Positions 48,804 to 58,255 of a DNA stretch of 64,000 nt are shown one piece after another. Position 1 is the first letter of the stretch; the number at the start of each line of letters is the position of its first letter. The DNA lies in contig JQNH01000001.1 in assembly GCA_000745135.1 (NCBI GenBank), forward strand, positions 2,294,001 to 2,358,000. The letters run 5' to 3'. Origin of the DNA: Rhizobiales bacterium YIM 77505. Its GTDB lineage: Bacteria; Pseudomonadota; Alphaproteobacteria; Rhizobiales; Beijerinckiaceae. The notes under the pieces are model-generated. The model made no database searches, was not told the DNA's origin, and saw nothing but the letters and a program-made list of their open reading frames with translations. The position numbers and the translations under genes are program-made.

Positions 48804-49256
48804 TCATGGCTTTCCCGGCGCCTTCTCGCCCTGCCAGTGGCCCTGGGCCTTCAACGCGTCCGCGACCTCGCGCGGCATGTAGGTCTCGTCGTGGCGCGCC
48901 AGCACCGTATCGGCCTTGAAGCGGCCGCTCGTCTCGAGCACCCCTTCCGCCACCACGCCCTGTCCTTCCCGGAACAGGTCCGGGAGGACGCCCTGATAGC
49001 GCACCGGGATCGAGGCGCCGGCATCCATCACCTCGAAGGTCACCTGCTGGCCCTCGCCGCGCTTGATCGAGCCCTCCTTGACGAGGCCGCCGAGGCGGAA
49101 ACGGGTTCCGGGCTGCACCCCCTTGGCCTGGATGTCGCTTGGCGCGTGGAAGAAGACGATGGTGTCCCGCATGGCGTAGAGGACGAGCCCGAGCGCCAGC
49201 GACAGCACGGCGAGCGCGGTGCCGATCATCGCGAGGCGGCGCTGCTTGCGGGTCAT
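48804..49256 (-). CDS. ccmE: heme chaperone CcmE (CycJ)
   Basis: 150 residues. A single N-terminal membrane anchor (about 8-30) and a periplasmic OB-fold domain. The heme-binding histidine is H122 in RHDETYMP. The ATG at 49256 overlaps the ccmI stop by 4 nt, which decides the start; the open frame upstream is inside ccmI. Confidence 0.96.
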   Translation of the reverse strand: MTRKQRRLAMIGTALAVLSLALGLVLYAMRDTIVFFHAPSDIQAKGVQPGTRFRLGGLVKEGSIKRGEGQQVTFEVMDAGASIPVRYQGVLPDLFREGQGVVAEGVLETSGRFKADTVLARHDETYMPREVADALKAQGHWQGEKAPGKP

Positions 49257-50368
49257 CGTCTCGCCTCGTCGAGGTCGAGCTCGCGCGCGACGGTATCGAG
49301 GAAGGCAGGCTGCGTTCCGGCTTGCGCAAGGGCCTGGCGCGCCTTGTTCAGCGCCGTTCGTGCCTTGTCGCGCTCTCCGAGGACCGCATAGGAGCGCACG
49401 AGCCGCGACCATTCTTCGGCCGTGCCGCCATTCGCTTCGAGGCGCGCCGCCAACCCTTCCACCATCGCGCGAATGGCGGCCTCGCGATCCTTTTGCGGGA
49501 GCGCTGCGACGGCTGCTGTGGCGCCCTGTCCGTCAAGGCGCGCGAGCCGCTCCTTGACCACGGGCACCCAGGGAGCGTCGGCCGGGGAGCGCTCGATGAT
49601 GGCGGCATAGTGCGCTCGCGCCTTGTCCGCATGGCCGTCCTGCTCCGCCGCCTGGGCGAGATAATAGCCCGCCTTGGCCGAGGCAGGATCAAGGGCGAGG
49701 GCCTTCTCGAAGGCGGCCCTCGCTTGCGCAGTGACAACGCCGTCCTTCGCCGCGACGAGCGCCTCGCCATAATTCGCAAGCCGCGGAGCGCTCTCGCCGA
49801 GGAGCCGGATCGCCGCCTCGAAGGCCTTGGCCGCATCCTCGAAACGTCCGGCGCGCAGATAGACGGGGGCCACGACCTCCCATCCTCGGCCATCCTCCGG
49901 GTGGGTGGCAAGATGCGCTTCGATGCGAGCGACGGCTTCCGCCATGTCGATGGCCTGAGGATCCGCCTGCTGGCGCGCCGACAAGGGTTGCGCCGGCAGC
50001 TGCGGGGAGCCGTAGATGCCGTAAACCCCGAGGGCGAGCAGCGGCACGACGGAGAGGGCGATGGCGGACACGGCGCGACGGCGCCGCAGGGCTGGCTCCC
50101 CCATGGCTTCGAGCCCGCGGTCCGTCGCGGCGGCCGCATCCGCGGCCCGCAGGAGGCGGCGTGCCGCCTCGGCCTTGGCGCCGTCGGCCTCGGCGGGCGT
50201 GATGAGGCCTCGCGCCAGGTCGCGCTCGATCTCGGCGATCTGGTCGCGGTAGAAGCGCATCTCGATCGGCTCGGATCCGGCCGCAGGGATGGCGCGGCGC
50301 GACAAGGGGCGCAGCACCGCAAACACTGCGGCTGCGGTCATGACCGCAAAGATGATCCAGATGGCCAT
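49253..50368 (-). CDS. ccmI: cytochrome c maturation protein CcmI (CycH)
   Basis: 371 residues. Two membrane helices (1-20 and about 98-120) flank a cytoplasmic loop with a leucine/Arg-rich pattern. The periplasmic remainder is made of TPR-like helix pairs ([22 protein letters not shown] and similar). It holds the C-terminus of apocytochrome c for heme ligation. It is the first ccm gene of this set, 80 nt from the kinase gene upstream. Confidence 0.9.
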   Translation of the reverse strand: MAIWIIFAVMTAAAVFAVLRPLSRRAIPAAGSEPIEMRFYRDQIAEIERDLARGLITPAEADGAKAEAARRLLRAADAAAATDRGLEAMGEPALRRRRAVSAIALSVVPLLALGVYGIYGSPQLPAQPLSARQQADPQAIDMAEAVARIEAHLATHPEDGRGWEVVAPVYLRAGRFEDAAKAFEAAIRLLGESAPRLANYGEALVAAKDGVVTAQARAAFEKALALDPASAKAGYYLAQAAEQDGHADKARAHYAAIIERSPADAPWVPVVKERLARLDGQGATAAVAALPQKDREAAIRAMVEGLAARLEANGGTAEEWSRLVRSYAVLGERDKARTALNKARQALAQAGTQPAFLDTVARELDLDEARR

Positions 50369-50448
50369 GGCGCTTATCTACTGCGGCACTGGCGCCGACA
50401 CGACGGCGGCCCGCGGCGACACGGTGACGCGTAAGCGGCGGCCTCGCG

Positions 50449-51837
50449 TCAAGCACCGTCGCCCGGCAGCTCCAAGATCACCCGCAGCCCCCCGAGCGGC
50501 GAATGGGCCAAGGCGAGCGAGCCGCGATAAAGCGCCGCAAGATCGCCGACGATCGACAGGCCGAGCCCCGAGCCGGGTTTCGTCTCGTCGAGCCGTTGCC
50601 CGCGCTTGAGCATGGTGGCGCGCGCCTCCTCGGGCAGGCCTGGCCCGTCGTCATCGACCGTGATGCGCACCCGCGGGCGATCGCCCTCGCTGACCGGGAG
50701 CGCCGAGAGCTGGACCCGGCGCGCCGCCCACTTGCACCCGTTGTCGATCAGGTTCCCGATCATCTCCTCGAGGTCCTGCCGCTCACCGCGAAAGCGCGTC
50801 CCTGGCGCCACGTCGCTGGCGATCGCCAGATCCCGATCGCGATAGATCTTCTCGAAGGTGCGAGTGAGGGCGGCAACGACCGGCGCCACCTCCGTGATGG
50901 TGCCGAGCGTTCCTGCGAGCGCCGCAGCCCGGGCGCGGTCGAGATGGTAGTTGACCTGGTCCCGCATGAGGGTGGCCTGCTCGCGCACGCGGCTTGCGAT
51001 CTCCTCGGGCGCGGCCTCCACCTCGTTGACGATGACGCTCAGCGGCGTCTTCAAGGCATGGGCAAGATTGCCGACCTGCGTGCGTGCGCGCTCGAGGATC
51101 TCGCGATTGGTGTCGAGGAGAAGATTGAGCTCCTCGGCCAGGGGAGCGATGTCCTCGGGAAAGGCGCCTCCGATGCGGTCGGCATGACCGCGTCGCACGG
51201 CGCTCACCGCCGCCCTGAGCCGCATCAGGGGCCGCAGGCCGAAGCGGATCTGAAGCAGGGTCGTCAAGCCAAGCGCCACGCCCAAGAGCAGAAAGGTCAC
51301 CGTGAGGGCGAAGGTGAAGCGGCGCACTTCGCCGTCGATCTCGTCGGCCGGCCCGGCGACGCGGACCACATAGCGCCCGTCCTCGCCGAGGTCGACGTCC
51401 CGTTCGACGAGGCGCAAGGTGCGGCCCTCCGGCCCCGATCGGTAGCCCTTGCGCACCTCGCCGAAGCGGCTGTCGTCGCCAGGCGGGACGAGGCCCGGAA
51501 TCTGGGCGCCGAAGAGCGAGCGCGACGAGCGGATGTCGCGCGGCGCCGCGTCGGGACGCCCGACCTGCCAGTACCAGCCCGAGAGAGGCAGGTTGAAGCG
51601 CGGATCCCCGAGAGCGCCGAACTCGCGCTCCTCCGGATTGCCCGGCGCCACGAGATCCGAGGCGAGATCGGTCGCATAGGCGAGCAGCCGCGCATCGAAG
51701 GCTCGCTCCGTCGTGTCGCGGTAAAGGGCGGAGAGAATGAGCCCGGCGGTGAGGAGGATGAAGAAGCTCCAGAACAGCGCGGAGGCGGCGAGGCGGACGG
51801 CGATGGAACCGCTGGCGAGGGACCGGAACGCCTTCAT
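50449..51837 (-). CDS. feuQ: sensor histidine kinase, FeuQ-like
   Basis: 462 residues. Two membrane helices (about 15-38 and 172-195), a periplasmic domain with PhoQ-like size, a HAMP-like linker, the phospho-accepting H260 (LAHALKTPLSVI) and an ATPase domain (NLIDNGCKWAA, DDGPGLP, GSGLGLSIV). The His-Ala-Leu-Lys-Thr-Pro box is typical of the PhoQ/FeuQ group. It follows its regulator by 38 nt. In Sinorhizobium FeuQ responds to low osmolarity and controls cyclic glucan export. The name here rests on gene order (feuN-feuP-feuQ-cycH) and type. Confidence 0.72.
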   Translation of the reverse strand: MKAFRSLASGSIAVRLAASALFWSFFILLTAGLILSALYRDTTERAFDARLLAYATDLASDLVAPGNPEEREFGALGDPRFNLPLSGWYWQVGRPDAAPRDIRSSRSLFGAQIPGLVPPGDDSRFGEVRKGYRSGPEGRTLRLVERDVDLGEDGRYVVRVAGPADEIDGEVRRFTFALTVTFLLLGVALGLTTLLQIRFGLRPLMRLRAAVSAVRRGHADRIGGAFPEDIAPLAEELNLLLDTNREILERARTQVGNLAHALKTPLSVIVNEVEAAPEEIASRVREQATLMRDQVNYHLDRARAAALAGTLGTITEVAPVVAALTRTFEKIYRDRDLAIASDVAPGTRFRGERQDLEEMIGNLIDNGCKWAARRVQLSALPVSEGDRPRVRITVDDDGPGLPEEARATMLKRGQRLDETKPGSGLGLSIVGDLAALYRGSLALAHSPLGGLRVILELPGDGA

Positions 51838-51875
51838 TCGCTGCTCTCCGCCTCCGGGGAGAGGAGCGGACCGCC

Positions 51876-52544
51876 TCACGCCTCGCCCTTCGGCTCGATG
51901 AGATAGCCTAACCCCCTCACCGTCTGGATCAAATCGACGCCGAGCTTCTTGCGCAGGCGGCCGATGAAGACCTCGATGGTGTTCGAGTCGCGATCGAAGT
52001 CCTGGTCGTAAAGATGTTCGGTCAGCTCGGCGCGGGACACGATGCGGCCGGCATGATGCATCAGGTAGGACAACAGGCGGTATTCGTGGGAGGTGAGCTT
52101 CACCGGCGCCCCGCGCACCGACACGCGGCCCGAACGGGTGTCGAGGCGCACCGAACCGCACACCAGCTCGCTCGAGGCGTGCCCCGTGGCCCGTCGCAGA
52201 AGAGCCCGGACGCGGGCCAGGAGTTCCTCCATGTGGAAGGGCTTGGTGACATAGTCGTCCGCGCCTGCATCGAAGCCTTGGACCTTGTCGCTCCAGCGGT
52301 CGCGGGCGGTCAGGATGATGACGGGGGTTCTCTTGCCCGCCCGGCGCCAGCCGGTCAGGACGGACACGCCGTCCAGCTTCGGCAGCCCAAGATCGAGGAT
52401 GATCGCATCGTAAGGCTCGGTTTCCCCCAGGAAGCCGCCCTCCTCCCCGTCGAAGGCCTTGTCGACCGCATAGCCCGCCTGCTCCAGGGCGGTGACGATT
52501 TGACGATTGAGGTGTTTGTCGTCCTCAACGACCAGAAGACGCAC
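51876..52544 (-). CDS. feuP: OmpR-family response regulator, FeuP-like
   Basis: 222 residues: receiver domain with E7/D8/D9, D51 (ILDLGLP) and the YVTKPF lysine; then a winged-helix domain (DTRSGRVSVRG to VRGLGYLIEP). It sits between a small PepSY-like periplasmic protein gene (21 nt upstream) and its kinase. FeuP proteins activate ndvA-type glucan export genes in rhizobia; targets here are not visible. Confidence 0.78.
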   Translation of the reverse strand: MRLLVVEDDKHLNRQIVTALEQAGYAVDKAFDGEEGGFLGETEPYDAIILDLGLPKLDGVSVLTGWRRAGKRTPVIILTARDRWSDKVQGFDAGADDYVTKPFHMEELLARVRALLRRATGHASSELVCGSVRLDTRSGRVSVRGAPVKLTSHEYRLLSYLMHHAGRIVSRAELTEHLYDQDFDRDSNTIEVFIGRLRKKLGVDLIQTVRGLGYLIEPKGEA

Positions 52545-52565
52545 GCGAGGAAATCCTCTCCACTG

Positions 52566-52877
52566 CTACTGCACGGCGACGACCTTGCCGGAGATCGCGT
52601 CGATGGTGACATATGCGAATCGCCCGTCCCGGCGAAGCGCCATGATGATGTAGAGGAGGCGATCGTCCACGCGGCAGAGGTTCGCGCGCACGATCTCGGC
52701 CCCCGGCACGGCGCCGCGCGCCGCCACCACCGCCTTGGCCGATGCCACGATCCGGTTGGAGGCGACCACCTCGCGCGTTTCGCCCGCATCGAGGCAGTCG
52801 GCCATGCCCGCCGCGCCTTCCGCCTGCGCGGCGCCAAGACAGCACAACAAGGCGATGCCGAACAGGGCCGACCGCAT
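52566..52877 (-). CDS. feuN: small periplasmic PepSY-like protein, FeuN-like inhibitor candidate
   Basis: 103 residues. Signal peptide to about residue 19 (LGAAQA), two cysteines in the mature part (ADCLDAGE and ANLCRVDD) that could form a disulfide, and a PepSY-like ending (LLYIIMALRRDGRFAYVTID). In Sinorhizobium FeuN is a small periplasmic protein encoded just before feuP that keeps the FeuP/FeuQ pathway in check. The same order is seen here. Sequence identity to FeuN was not tested. Confidence 0.65.
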   Translation of the reverse strand: MRSALFGIALLCCLGAAQAEGAAGMADCLDAGETREVVASNRIVASAKAVVAARGAVPGAEIVRANLCRVDDRLLYIIMALRRDGRFAYVTIDAISGKVVAVQ

Positions 52878-52919
52878 GAATTCACTCTTCCACCGCCGGA
52901 CTGAATGCTCTCTGAACGA

Positions 52920-52953
52920 GCTCTCCCCGCCTGCGCTGCAGGGCAGGGAGAGC
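52920..52953. repeat. GCTCTCCC/GGGAGAGC palindrome between feuN and the muramidase gene
   Basis: An 8-bp inverted repeat with an 18-nt centre, of the same CTCTCCC type as the larger repeats in the GTA cluster. No T-run follows on either strand, so it is a poor terminator. Confidence 0.4.
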
Positions 52954-52962
52954 CGCAGGCGC

Positions 52963-53169
52963 TTACAGAAGCCGCCGTGTGGCGACGATGCGGAAGAAGG
53001 TCGACAGGATGAAGCTTGCGGCCGCGATCAGCTGGGACGCGGCCTCGGCGACCTGGCCGGCATCGAGCGCCCTCGTGTCGTAGCCGAGCACGGCCAGCGC
53101 GAGCGCGATGAGCCCCACGATGTTCGTCCACACCGTGCGGCTCGCAAAGATCGATTTGACGTCGTCCAT
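52963..53169 (-). CDS. possible separately translated holin-like protein (in-frame internal start)
   Basis: 68 residues from an ATG at 53169 inside the muramidase frame. AAGGAG (53176-53181) lies exactly 6 nt before it, better than most starts in this window. The product begins MDDVKSIFASRTVWTNIVG and has two hydrophobic segments (about 15-33 and 45-60) and a basic end, like a small holin. It may be made together with the full-length protein or be a relic of a gene fusion. Confidence 0.5.
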   Translation of the reverse strand: MDDVKSIFASRTVWTNIVGLIALALAVLGYDTRALDAGQVAEAASQLIAAASFILSTFFRIVATRRLL

Positions 53170-53715
53170 GGATGTCTCCTTGGGGGTGAGAGCCTGATCC
53201 GGGGGAATGGCGGCGAGAGACGCCTCCTTGACCTCGCGCACGCGCCTGCTCCATCCGCGCCCGAAGACGGGCCAGGTCGGCAGCCTCTGAAGGAAAGCCA
53301 GCCGCGCCGCGGCGAGCGCTTCAACGAGGGAGGCGGGGTCGCGCTCCGCGAGGGCCGCGAGGGTCTTCGGCCCGATGATGCCGTCCTCCGCCACCCCGAG
53401 GAGGCGCTGGAGGAGCTTGACGGCCCGGCCGGGGCCCGAGTGCACGGCGAGATCGAACACGGCTTCGTCGACACCGGGCGGGAGAGCGTCGGCCCGCACC
53501 GCCTCCCAGTAGAACCGCCGATAGATGTCGGCGGCTTCGGCCTGTGTCAGCTCGCGGACCTCCGCAGCCGACACCGGCCGTCCCCGCGCCCGGGCGAGCG
53601 TTGATGGCGTGATCCCGAACTTGGTCGCACCACCGGGATCGGCCGGGTGCTCCACATAGCCGCCCTCCCGCCGCAGGACGCGGGGCAGCACCTCGTCAAA
53701 GCGCTCGGACGGCAT
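52963..53715 (-). CDS. GTA-associated N-acetylmuramidase with holin-like C-terminus
   Basis: 250 residues. Residues 1-175 form a glycoside hydrolase 108-type muramidase: E17 in RREGGYVEHPADPGGATKFGIT is the expected catalytic acid, followed by a peptidoglycan-binding helical part (GVAEDGIIGPKTLAAL). Residues about 183-250 form a short membrane-anchoring tail with one or two hydrophobic segments. It would degrade the cell wall during particle release or entry. An internal ATG with an ideal ribosome site begins at codon 183. It is the last gene of the leftward GTA run, 95 nt after g15. Confidence 0.85.
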   Translation of the reverse strand: MPSERFDEVLPRVLRREGGYVEHPADPGGATKFGITPSTLARARGRPVSAAEVRELTQAEAADIYRRFYWEAVRADALPPGVDEAVFDLAVHSGPGRAVKLLQRLLGVAEDGIIGPKTLAALAERDPASLVEALAAARLAFLQRLPTWPVFGRGWSRRVREVKEASLAAIPPDQALTPKETSMDDVKSIFASRTVWTNIVGLIALALAVLGYDTRALDAGQVAEAASQLIAAASFILSTFFRIVATRRLL

Positions 53716-53810
53716 GGGCGATCTCCGAAACAGGCAGGCACCGGCAGGGCCGGCTTCGACGGCTGGACATGGAGGCTCCACGGACGGCTGGTGAGGGAAT
53801 GCGTGCGCCC

Positions 53811-56800
53811 TCAGGCGATGGGCAGCGTGGCCTCGGCCTCGAACCCGCGGCCGGCGACGGCGCTGATCTGGGCGATGCGGAGCGACAGGCTCGCCTGCAG
53901 CGCTCCGAAATCGGCGAGTTCCTGAGCCAAGGGGTAGTGCGCCCCAGGGACCACGCTCGACAATGTGCGGACGACCGCACCGCCCTGCAGGATGTCGAGC
54001 TCGTAGCGCTCCGCCTCCTCGCCTAGCGGAACCTCGAGCGGCTCCCAGGCGTCGCCGTCGAGGCGCGTGCGGCGGAGCCAGGTGATGGCGATCCCTTCTG
54101 GGCCGCGGCGCGCCGACACATGCACCGGCGCGAACGGCCGCAGCGCATGAAGCCCCGCGGTCGCGGTGATCTCGATCGCGGCCGGATCGGCATGGTCCCT
54201 GTCCGCCGGCCCGATGCGGTAGCGCCGCGCCACGGCAACGTCCGCAAGCTGATCGGTCAAGGGGGTGACGGCCTCATCGAGACGCACGAGGAGCGCGCCG
54301 GCCGGAGCGGGTCGCGCCGCTTGCGCCTCCGTGCCCCCAAGCCCGCGGAGAAGCCGCGAGAGACGATAGGTCCGAGGCCCGACGAGCTGCGCATGGGCGG
54401 CGATGAGGAGCTCCCACCGACCGTCAGCACCCAGGAGGGCGAACGCGTTGCCACCCGCGAGGGCTTCCGCGTCGGAGATCGCAGCGAGAGCGCCGCGGGC
54501 GAGGTCGACGTGCAGCGTCGCGTGATGCCACCGCCACAGAGGCCCGGCGCCCAGGGGATCGAGCGTGCGCCCGACCACGGCGGGGAAATCGACGAGGCGA
54601 TGGAGCGCAAAGGCCCCGGCCCCGCTCTCCCTCCACACGGCCATCGCGCCAGGCCACGGGTCGGCGGCGACGGCAAGATACTGGAGCGCGGTCGGGCTTC
54701 CCTGTGCGATCGGCAGATCGAGAACGATCGCCTGCGCAGGGCCGGGGATCGGGGGTGCGGACCGCCGCGGCCGTTCGGCGGAAGCGCCGGGTGTTGCGTG
54801 CACGCCAGGCTCGACGGCGCGCGTCGTGACCCGTCGCGCCAGACCATCGGCGATCCGCGTGATGCGATGAAGGCGTGGCCCTGTTGCGGCGACCGGTAGG
54901 GAGACGATGTCGCCCACCTCGAGCGCGACGTGGCGAAGCGCGAGCTGGAACTCGGCGGTCTCGCGCCTGGCCCAGAGGTCCTGCAGCCAACCATCGGCGA
55001 GACGCTGCGCCTCCGCCCGACGCGTCACGACGGCGGCATCGGCCCGCGTCTCGCGGCGGCTCGAGCCGGCAAGGCGGCGCGAGGCGACCGCTGCGCGGCG
55101 GTACTCCGTCTCCCCATCCGTGAAGCCGAGCTCCACCTGGCGCGGGAGTTCGGTTTCCTGGGCCCGCGTCAGCCTCAGCGTCGCACCGCTCGCCGCACGG
55201 ACGAGATCTTCCTCCGAAAGCGAGGCGGTGACGCGGCTCCCGGGGCCCCTGAAATCAAGGCGGCCGCCGCTCGCCACGGCGTCGACGCCGAACAGGCGCA
55301 AGAGCGGCTCCAACGCCTCGCGCGCCGACATCGGCCTGTCGATGACGTAACCGTCGAGGAAGCCGTCCGCCGCGATGTCATGAGGCGATGGCGCGCCAAG
55401 ATCGAGAAGGATCGCGGCGATGAGCCGGTCGAGCGGTAGGCCCTCCAGCCGTCCGGTGATCCAGTGCCCCGTGTCCCAGTTGCGCCCATCGGCCCAGACG
55501 AGATCGAAATCGGGAAAGGCGGGGAAAGGTCGCGCATCCCAGGTCCAGACGGCGATGCCGGCCGGATCGACCATCCGCGCGCCATAGACCGCCGACACCG
55601 GATTCGCTCCTGCCGGGTGGCCGGGCAGCGCCGGGTCGAAGCGCGTGAGGATGGCTTCGAGCGCGCGGGCCTGGATGAGGTCGTCCCGCGTCCCCCGGGA
55701 GAAGGGCGGGAGCGCCGACTCCGACGATTTGGGATCGGGGAAGACGTTCGGCCCGCTGGCGCCCTTGTCGACCGCCGGGACGCCGACCTCGGTCAGCCAA
55801 ATGGGCTTCGACTGCGGCACCCACGCGGTCGCGGCTGTCTCGATGCCGCCGACGCGCTCCACATGAGCGTTCGACCACCAGCCGACGAGGTCCTTCGCCC
55901 GAAACGTCCATGGCTTGCCATAGGCGCCGTCGGCGATGGGGCTGCGCATCTGCGTCCGCCGGTCGGCCTCGTTGGCATAGTGCCAGTCGAAGGCCTCGCC
56001 TGCGGCGAGCCGTCGGCGAAGATAGGCGAGGTCATGGCCGCTCTGCGCCTCGGCGAGATCGCGATGGTCGGGGCCGTCGCGCCAGTCGGCGATGGGCGGG
56101 TAGTAATCGACCCCGACCGCGTCGATGGCCGGATGCGCCCACAGGGGATCGAGCGGGAAGCGCACCTCCCCTCCCCCGTCGCGCACATGGGCGCCGTACT
56201 CCGTCCAGTCGGCGGCGTAGGTGATCTTGGTCTGCGGGCCGAGCACAGCCCGCGCATCCTCGGCGAGCGCCATGAGCCGTTCGACCGCGGGATAGACGCC
56301 AGGGCCCGAGCGCACGCGCGTCAGCGAGACAAGCTCGCTGCCGATGATGAAGCCCTCGACGCCGCCGGCCGCAGCCGCAAGAGATGCATAGTGCAGGATC
56401 AGGCGGCGGAAGCTCCATTCCTCCGGACCTGCATAGGCAACCTCACCATTGGCGATGGAAAAGTCCGCGCGGGCCGCGGTGCCGAAAAAGGCTGCGACCT
56501 GACTTGCCGCCGCGGCCGTACCGTCGACCGTGCCGTCGCGCCCGGGCGCCGGATCGCAGGTGATGCGCCCGCGCCAGGGATAGGACGGCTGCCCGGGCAT
56601 GCCTGTCCACGGATTCGGCAAGCCGTTGCCGGCCGGCACGTCCATCATCACGAAGGGATAGAGGACGACCTCAAGGCCGCGCGCCTTCAGGTCGTGGACG
56701 AGACGCAGGATCGAAGCGTCGGACGGGGTGCCGCCATAGGCCGCCACGCCCTCCGCGGAGGACACGACGCGAGCCGTCGAACGGCTGAGGCCCGCGACAG

Positions 56801-57731
56801 TCCAGCTGCCGCCGACCGTCTCCTTCTCGGCTCGATCGACCCGCGGCGCGACCGTGCAATGGGCCGCGCGCAGATCGTCCCCGAACCAGCTCACCACGAG
56901 CGATATGCGCTTCAGGTTCGGGCACAGGGCCTGCAGCGCGTCGAGGGATGCGGCAATGTCGGTCGTATGCTGGAGCTGGTGGCGGTTCTCCGGCCGCGTG
57001 ACGCCGAGCCCGAGGACCTGCGCCACCGGTGCGGTGTCGTAGGCGAACTCCGTCGCGCCGGGGATCAGGCACACGGCGCGGACCATCCGGCCCAGGCCGT
57101 CGACCGCGCGCACGACCTCGCAGGAGAATTGTGGGACCCGGTTGCCGAAGGGCTCGAGCGGCAGGCGCTCGAATACGATATAGGCGAGCCCCCGATAGGC
57201 GGGCGCATTGTCGGCGCCCTCCTTCGCCACGATCAGCGGATCGGGAGCCTGAGCGTCCTCACCGCGATGCACGCGCAGGGCGAGGGTGGCGAGATCGAGC
57301 TCGCGTCCATCGGCCCAGATCCGGCGCACGAAGCTGATCGGCCCTTCGCACAGCCCGATGGCGAGATTGGCGAAATAGCTGTAGCTGGTGCGGACGGCCG
57401 TTTGCGAGCCGCCGCCCTTGCCGCCGCGCGCGCCCGAGCGTTCGACGGAGACGTTCGCCACCTCCTCGAACCGGGTGGCCCAAATCAGCTGGCCGCCGAT
57501 GCGGGCGCGGCCATAGACCCGCGGGATCGGAGCGCCTTCGGTGGAGGTGAGGCCGTCAAGGTCCGTCAGCCGGGGCCCTTCCACATGACGGGGGCCGTCC
57601 GAGCCCGAAAGGGCGCCGTCGAGCGCTGATCCGGCGGCCGCGCCGAGCACCCGGCCGATGCTGGCGCCGACAGGGCCGCCGACGACGCCGCCGAGCGCCG
57701 CGCCGGCGGCTTGGAGAAGGAGAGTGGCCAT
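53811..57731 (-). CDS. GTA host-specificity / tail tip protein (g15-like)
   Basis: 1306 residues from the ATG at 57731 (MATLLLQAAGAALGG). Parts in order: N-terminal glycine-rich segment, a tail-hub region, a TIM-barrel glycoside-hydrolase-like domain (about 420-740, with DAVGVDYYPPIADW and WLTEVGVPAVDKG), a phage-tail_3-type domain and a C-terminal fibronectin-like part. RcGTA g15 is the megatron that forms the tail tip and contacts the recipient cell. It is the largest gene of the cluster. The open frame upstream of 57731 lies in the gap to g14. Confidence 0.92.
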   Translation of the reverse strand: MATLLLQAAGAALGGVVGGPVGASIGRVLGAAAGSALDGALSGSDGPRHVEGPRLTDLDGLTSTEGAPIPRVYGRARIGGQLIWATRFEEVANVSVERSGARGGKGGGSQTAVRTSYSYFANLAIGLCEGPISFVRRIWADGRELDLATLALRVHRGEDAQAPDPLIVAKEGADNAPAYRGLAYIVFERLPLEPFGNRVPQFSCEVVRAVDGLGRMVRAVCLIPGATEFAYDTAPVAQVLGLGVTRPENRHQLQHTTDIAASLDALQALCPNLKRISLVVSWFGDDLRAAHCTVAPRVDRAEKETVGGSWTVAGLSRSTARVVSSAEGVAAYGGTPSDASILRLVHDLKARGLEVVLYPFVMMDVPAGNGLPNPWTGMPGQPSYPWRGRITCDPAPGRDGTVDGTAAAASQVAAFFGTAARADFSIANGEVAYAGPEEWSFRRLILHYASLAAAAGGVEGFIIGSELVSLTRVRSGPGVYPAVERLMALAEDARAVLGPQTKITYAADWTEYGAHVRDGGGEVRFPLDPLWAHPAIDAVGVDYYPPIADWRDGPDHRDLAEAQSGHDLAYLRRRLAAGEAFDWHYANEADRRTQMRSPIADGAYGKPWTFRAKDLVGWWSNAHVERVGGIETAATAWVPQSKPIWLTEVGVPAVDKGASGPNVFPDPKSSESALPPFSRGTRDDLIQARALEAILTRFDPALPGHPAGANPVSAVYGARMVDPAGIAVWTWDARPFPAFPDFDLVWADGRNWDTGHWITGRLEGLPLDRLIAAILLDLGAPSPHDIAADGFLDGYVIDRPMSAREALEPLLRLFGVDAVASGGRLDFRGPGSRVTASLSEEDLVRAASGATLRLTRAQETELPRQVELGFTDGETEYRRAAVASRRLAGSSRRETRADAAVVTRRAEAQRLADGWLQDLWARRETAEFQLALRHVALEVGDIVSLPVAATGPRLHRITRIADGLARRVTTRAVEPGVHATPGASAERPRRSAPPIPGPAQAIVLDLPIAQGSPTALQYLAVAADPWPGAMAVWRESGAGAFALHRLVDFPAVVGRTLDPLGAGPLWRWHHATLHVDLARGALAAISDAEALAGGNAFALLGADGRWELLIAAHAQLVGPRTYRLSRLLRGLGGTEAQAARPAPAGALLVRLDEAVTPLTDQLADVAVARRYRIGPADRDHADPAAIEITATAGLHALRPFAPVHVSARRGPEGIAITWLRRTRLDGDAWEPLEVPLGEEAERYELDILQGGAVVRTLSSVVPGAHYPLAQELADFGALQASLSLRIAQISAVAGRGFEAEATLPIA

Positions 57732-57766
57732 TCGGGTTCTCGTGGAAGGGCGACGAGCCGTGGGGG

Positions 57767-58189
57767 TCAGTCCGTGGGAAACCGGAACGCATAGGCGAGA
57801 TGGCGACGCCACCACGGCGCGATCGAGACTTCGCAGACGCTCGCGCCGTCATGGGCGTGGATCATCGCATCGCCGCTCGCGGCGATGGCGCAGTGCTTGG
57901 CCGGCAGATGAGCGCGCAGGCGGAAGAGCAGCACGTCGCCCGGTGCAAAAAGACCAGGATCGATCGCGACGAGATGGCGCCGCGCCGCCTCGCGCAAGGT
58001 CTCGACGCCGCCGGCCTCGGCCCAGTCGGGCGTATAGGGCGCAAGCGGCTCGGGCTCAGGCCCGACGACCGCACGCCACACGCCGCGCACAAGCCCGAGG
58101 CAGTCGCAGCCGACGCCCTTGAGCGAGGCTTGATGCCGATAAGGCGTGCCGATCCACGACCGCGCTTCGGCGATGATGAGCTCGCGCAT
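57767..58189 (-). CDS. GTA NlpC/P60 cell-wall peptidase (g14-like)
   Basis: 140 residues. Catalytic Cys at 30 in GCDCLGLV, and the catalytic His in AKHCAIA (about 100). NlpC/P60 enzymes cut peptidoglycan stem peptides. In RcGTA, g14 sits in the tail and helps DNA pass the wall. The ATG at 58189 (MRELIIAEA) begins the domain; the longer open frame does not add similarity. Confidence 0.9.
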   Translation of the reverse strand: MRELIIAEARSWIGTPYRHQASLKGVGCDCLGLVRGVWRAVVGPEPEPLAPYTPDWAEAGGVETLREAARRHLVAIDPGLFAPGDVLLFRLRAHLPAKHCAIAASGDAMIHAHDGASVCEVSIAPWWRRHLAYAFRFPTD

Positions 58190-58255
58190 GTCTCTCGCCC
58201 TCCATGGACGTTGTCCTCGGGCCGCGAAGGAAGACCCGGGCATGACGGGCGCTCG

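Noticed and set aside
55464-57629. 721-codon open frame on the plus strand
   Set aside because: It is opposite the g15-like gene and has shadow-like composition.
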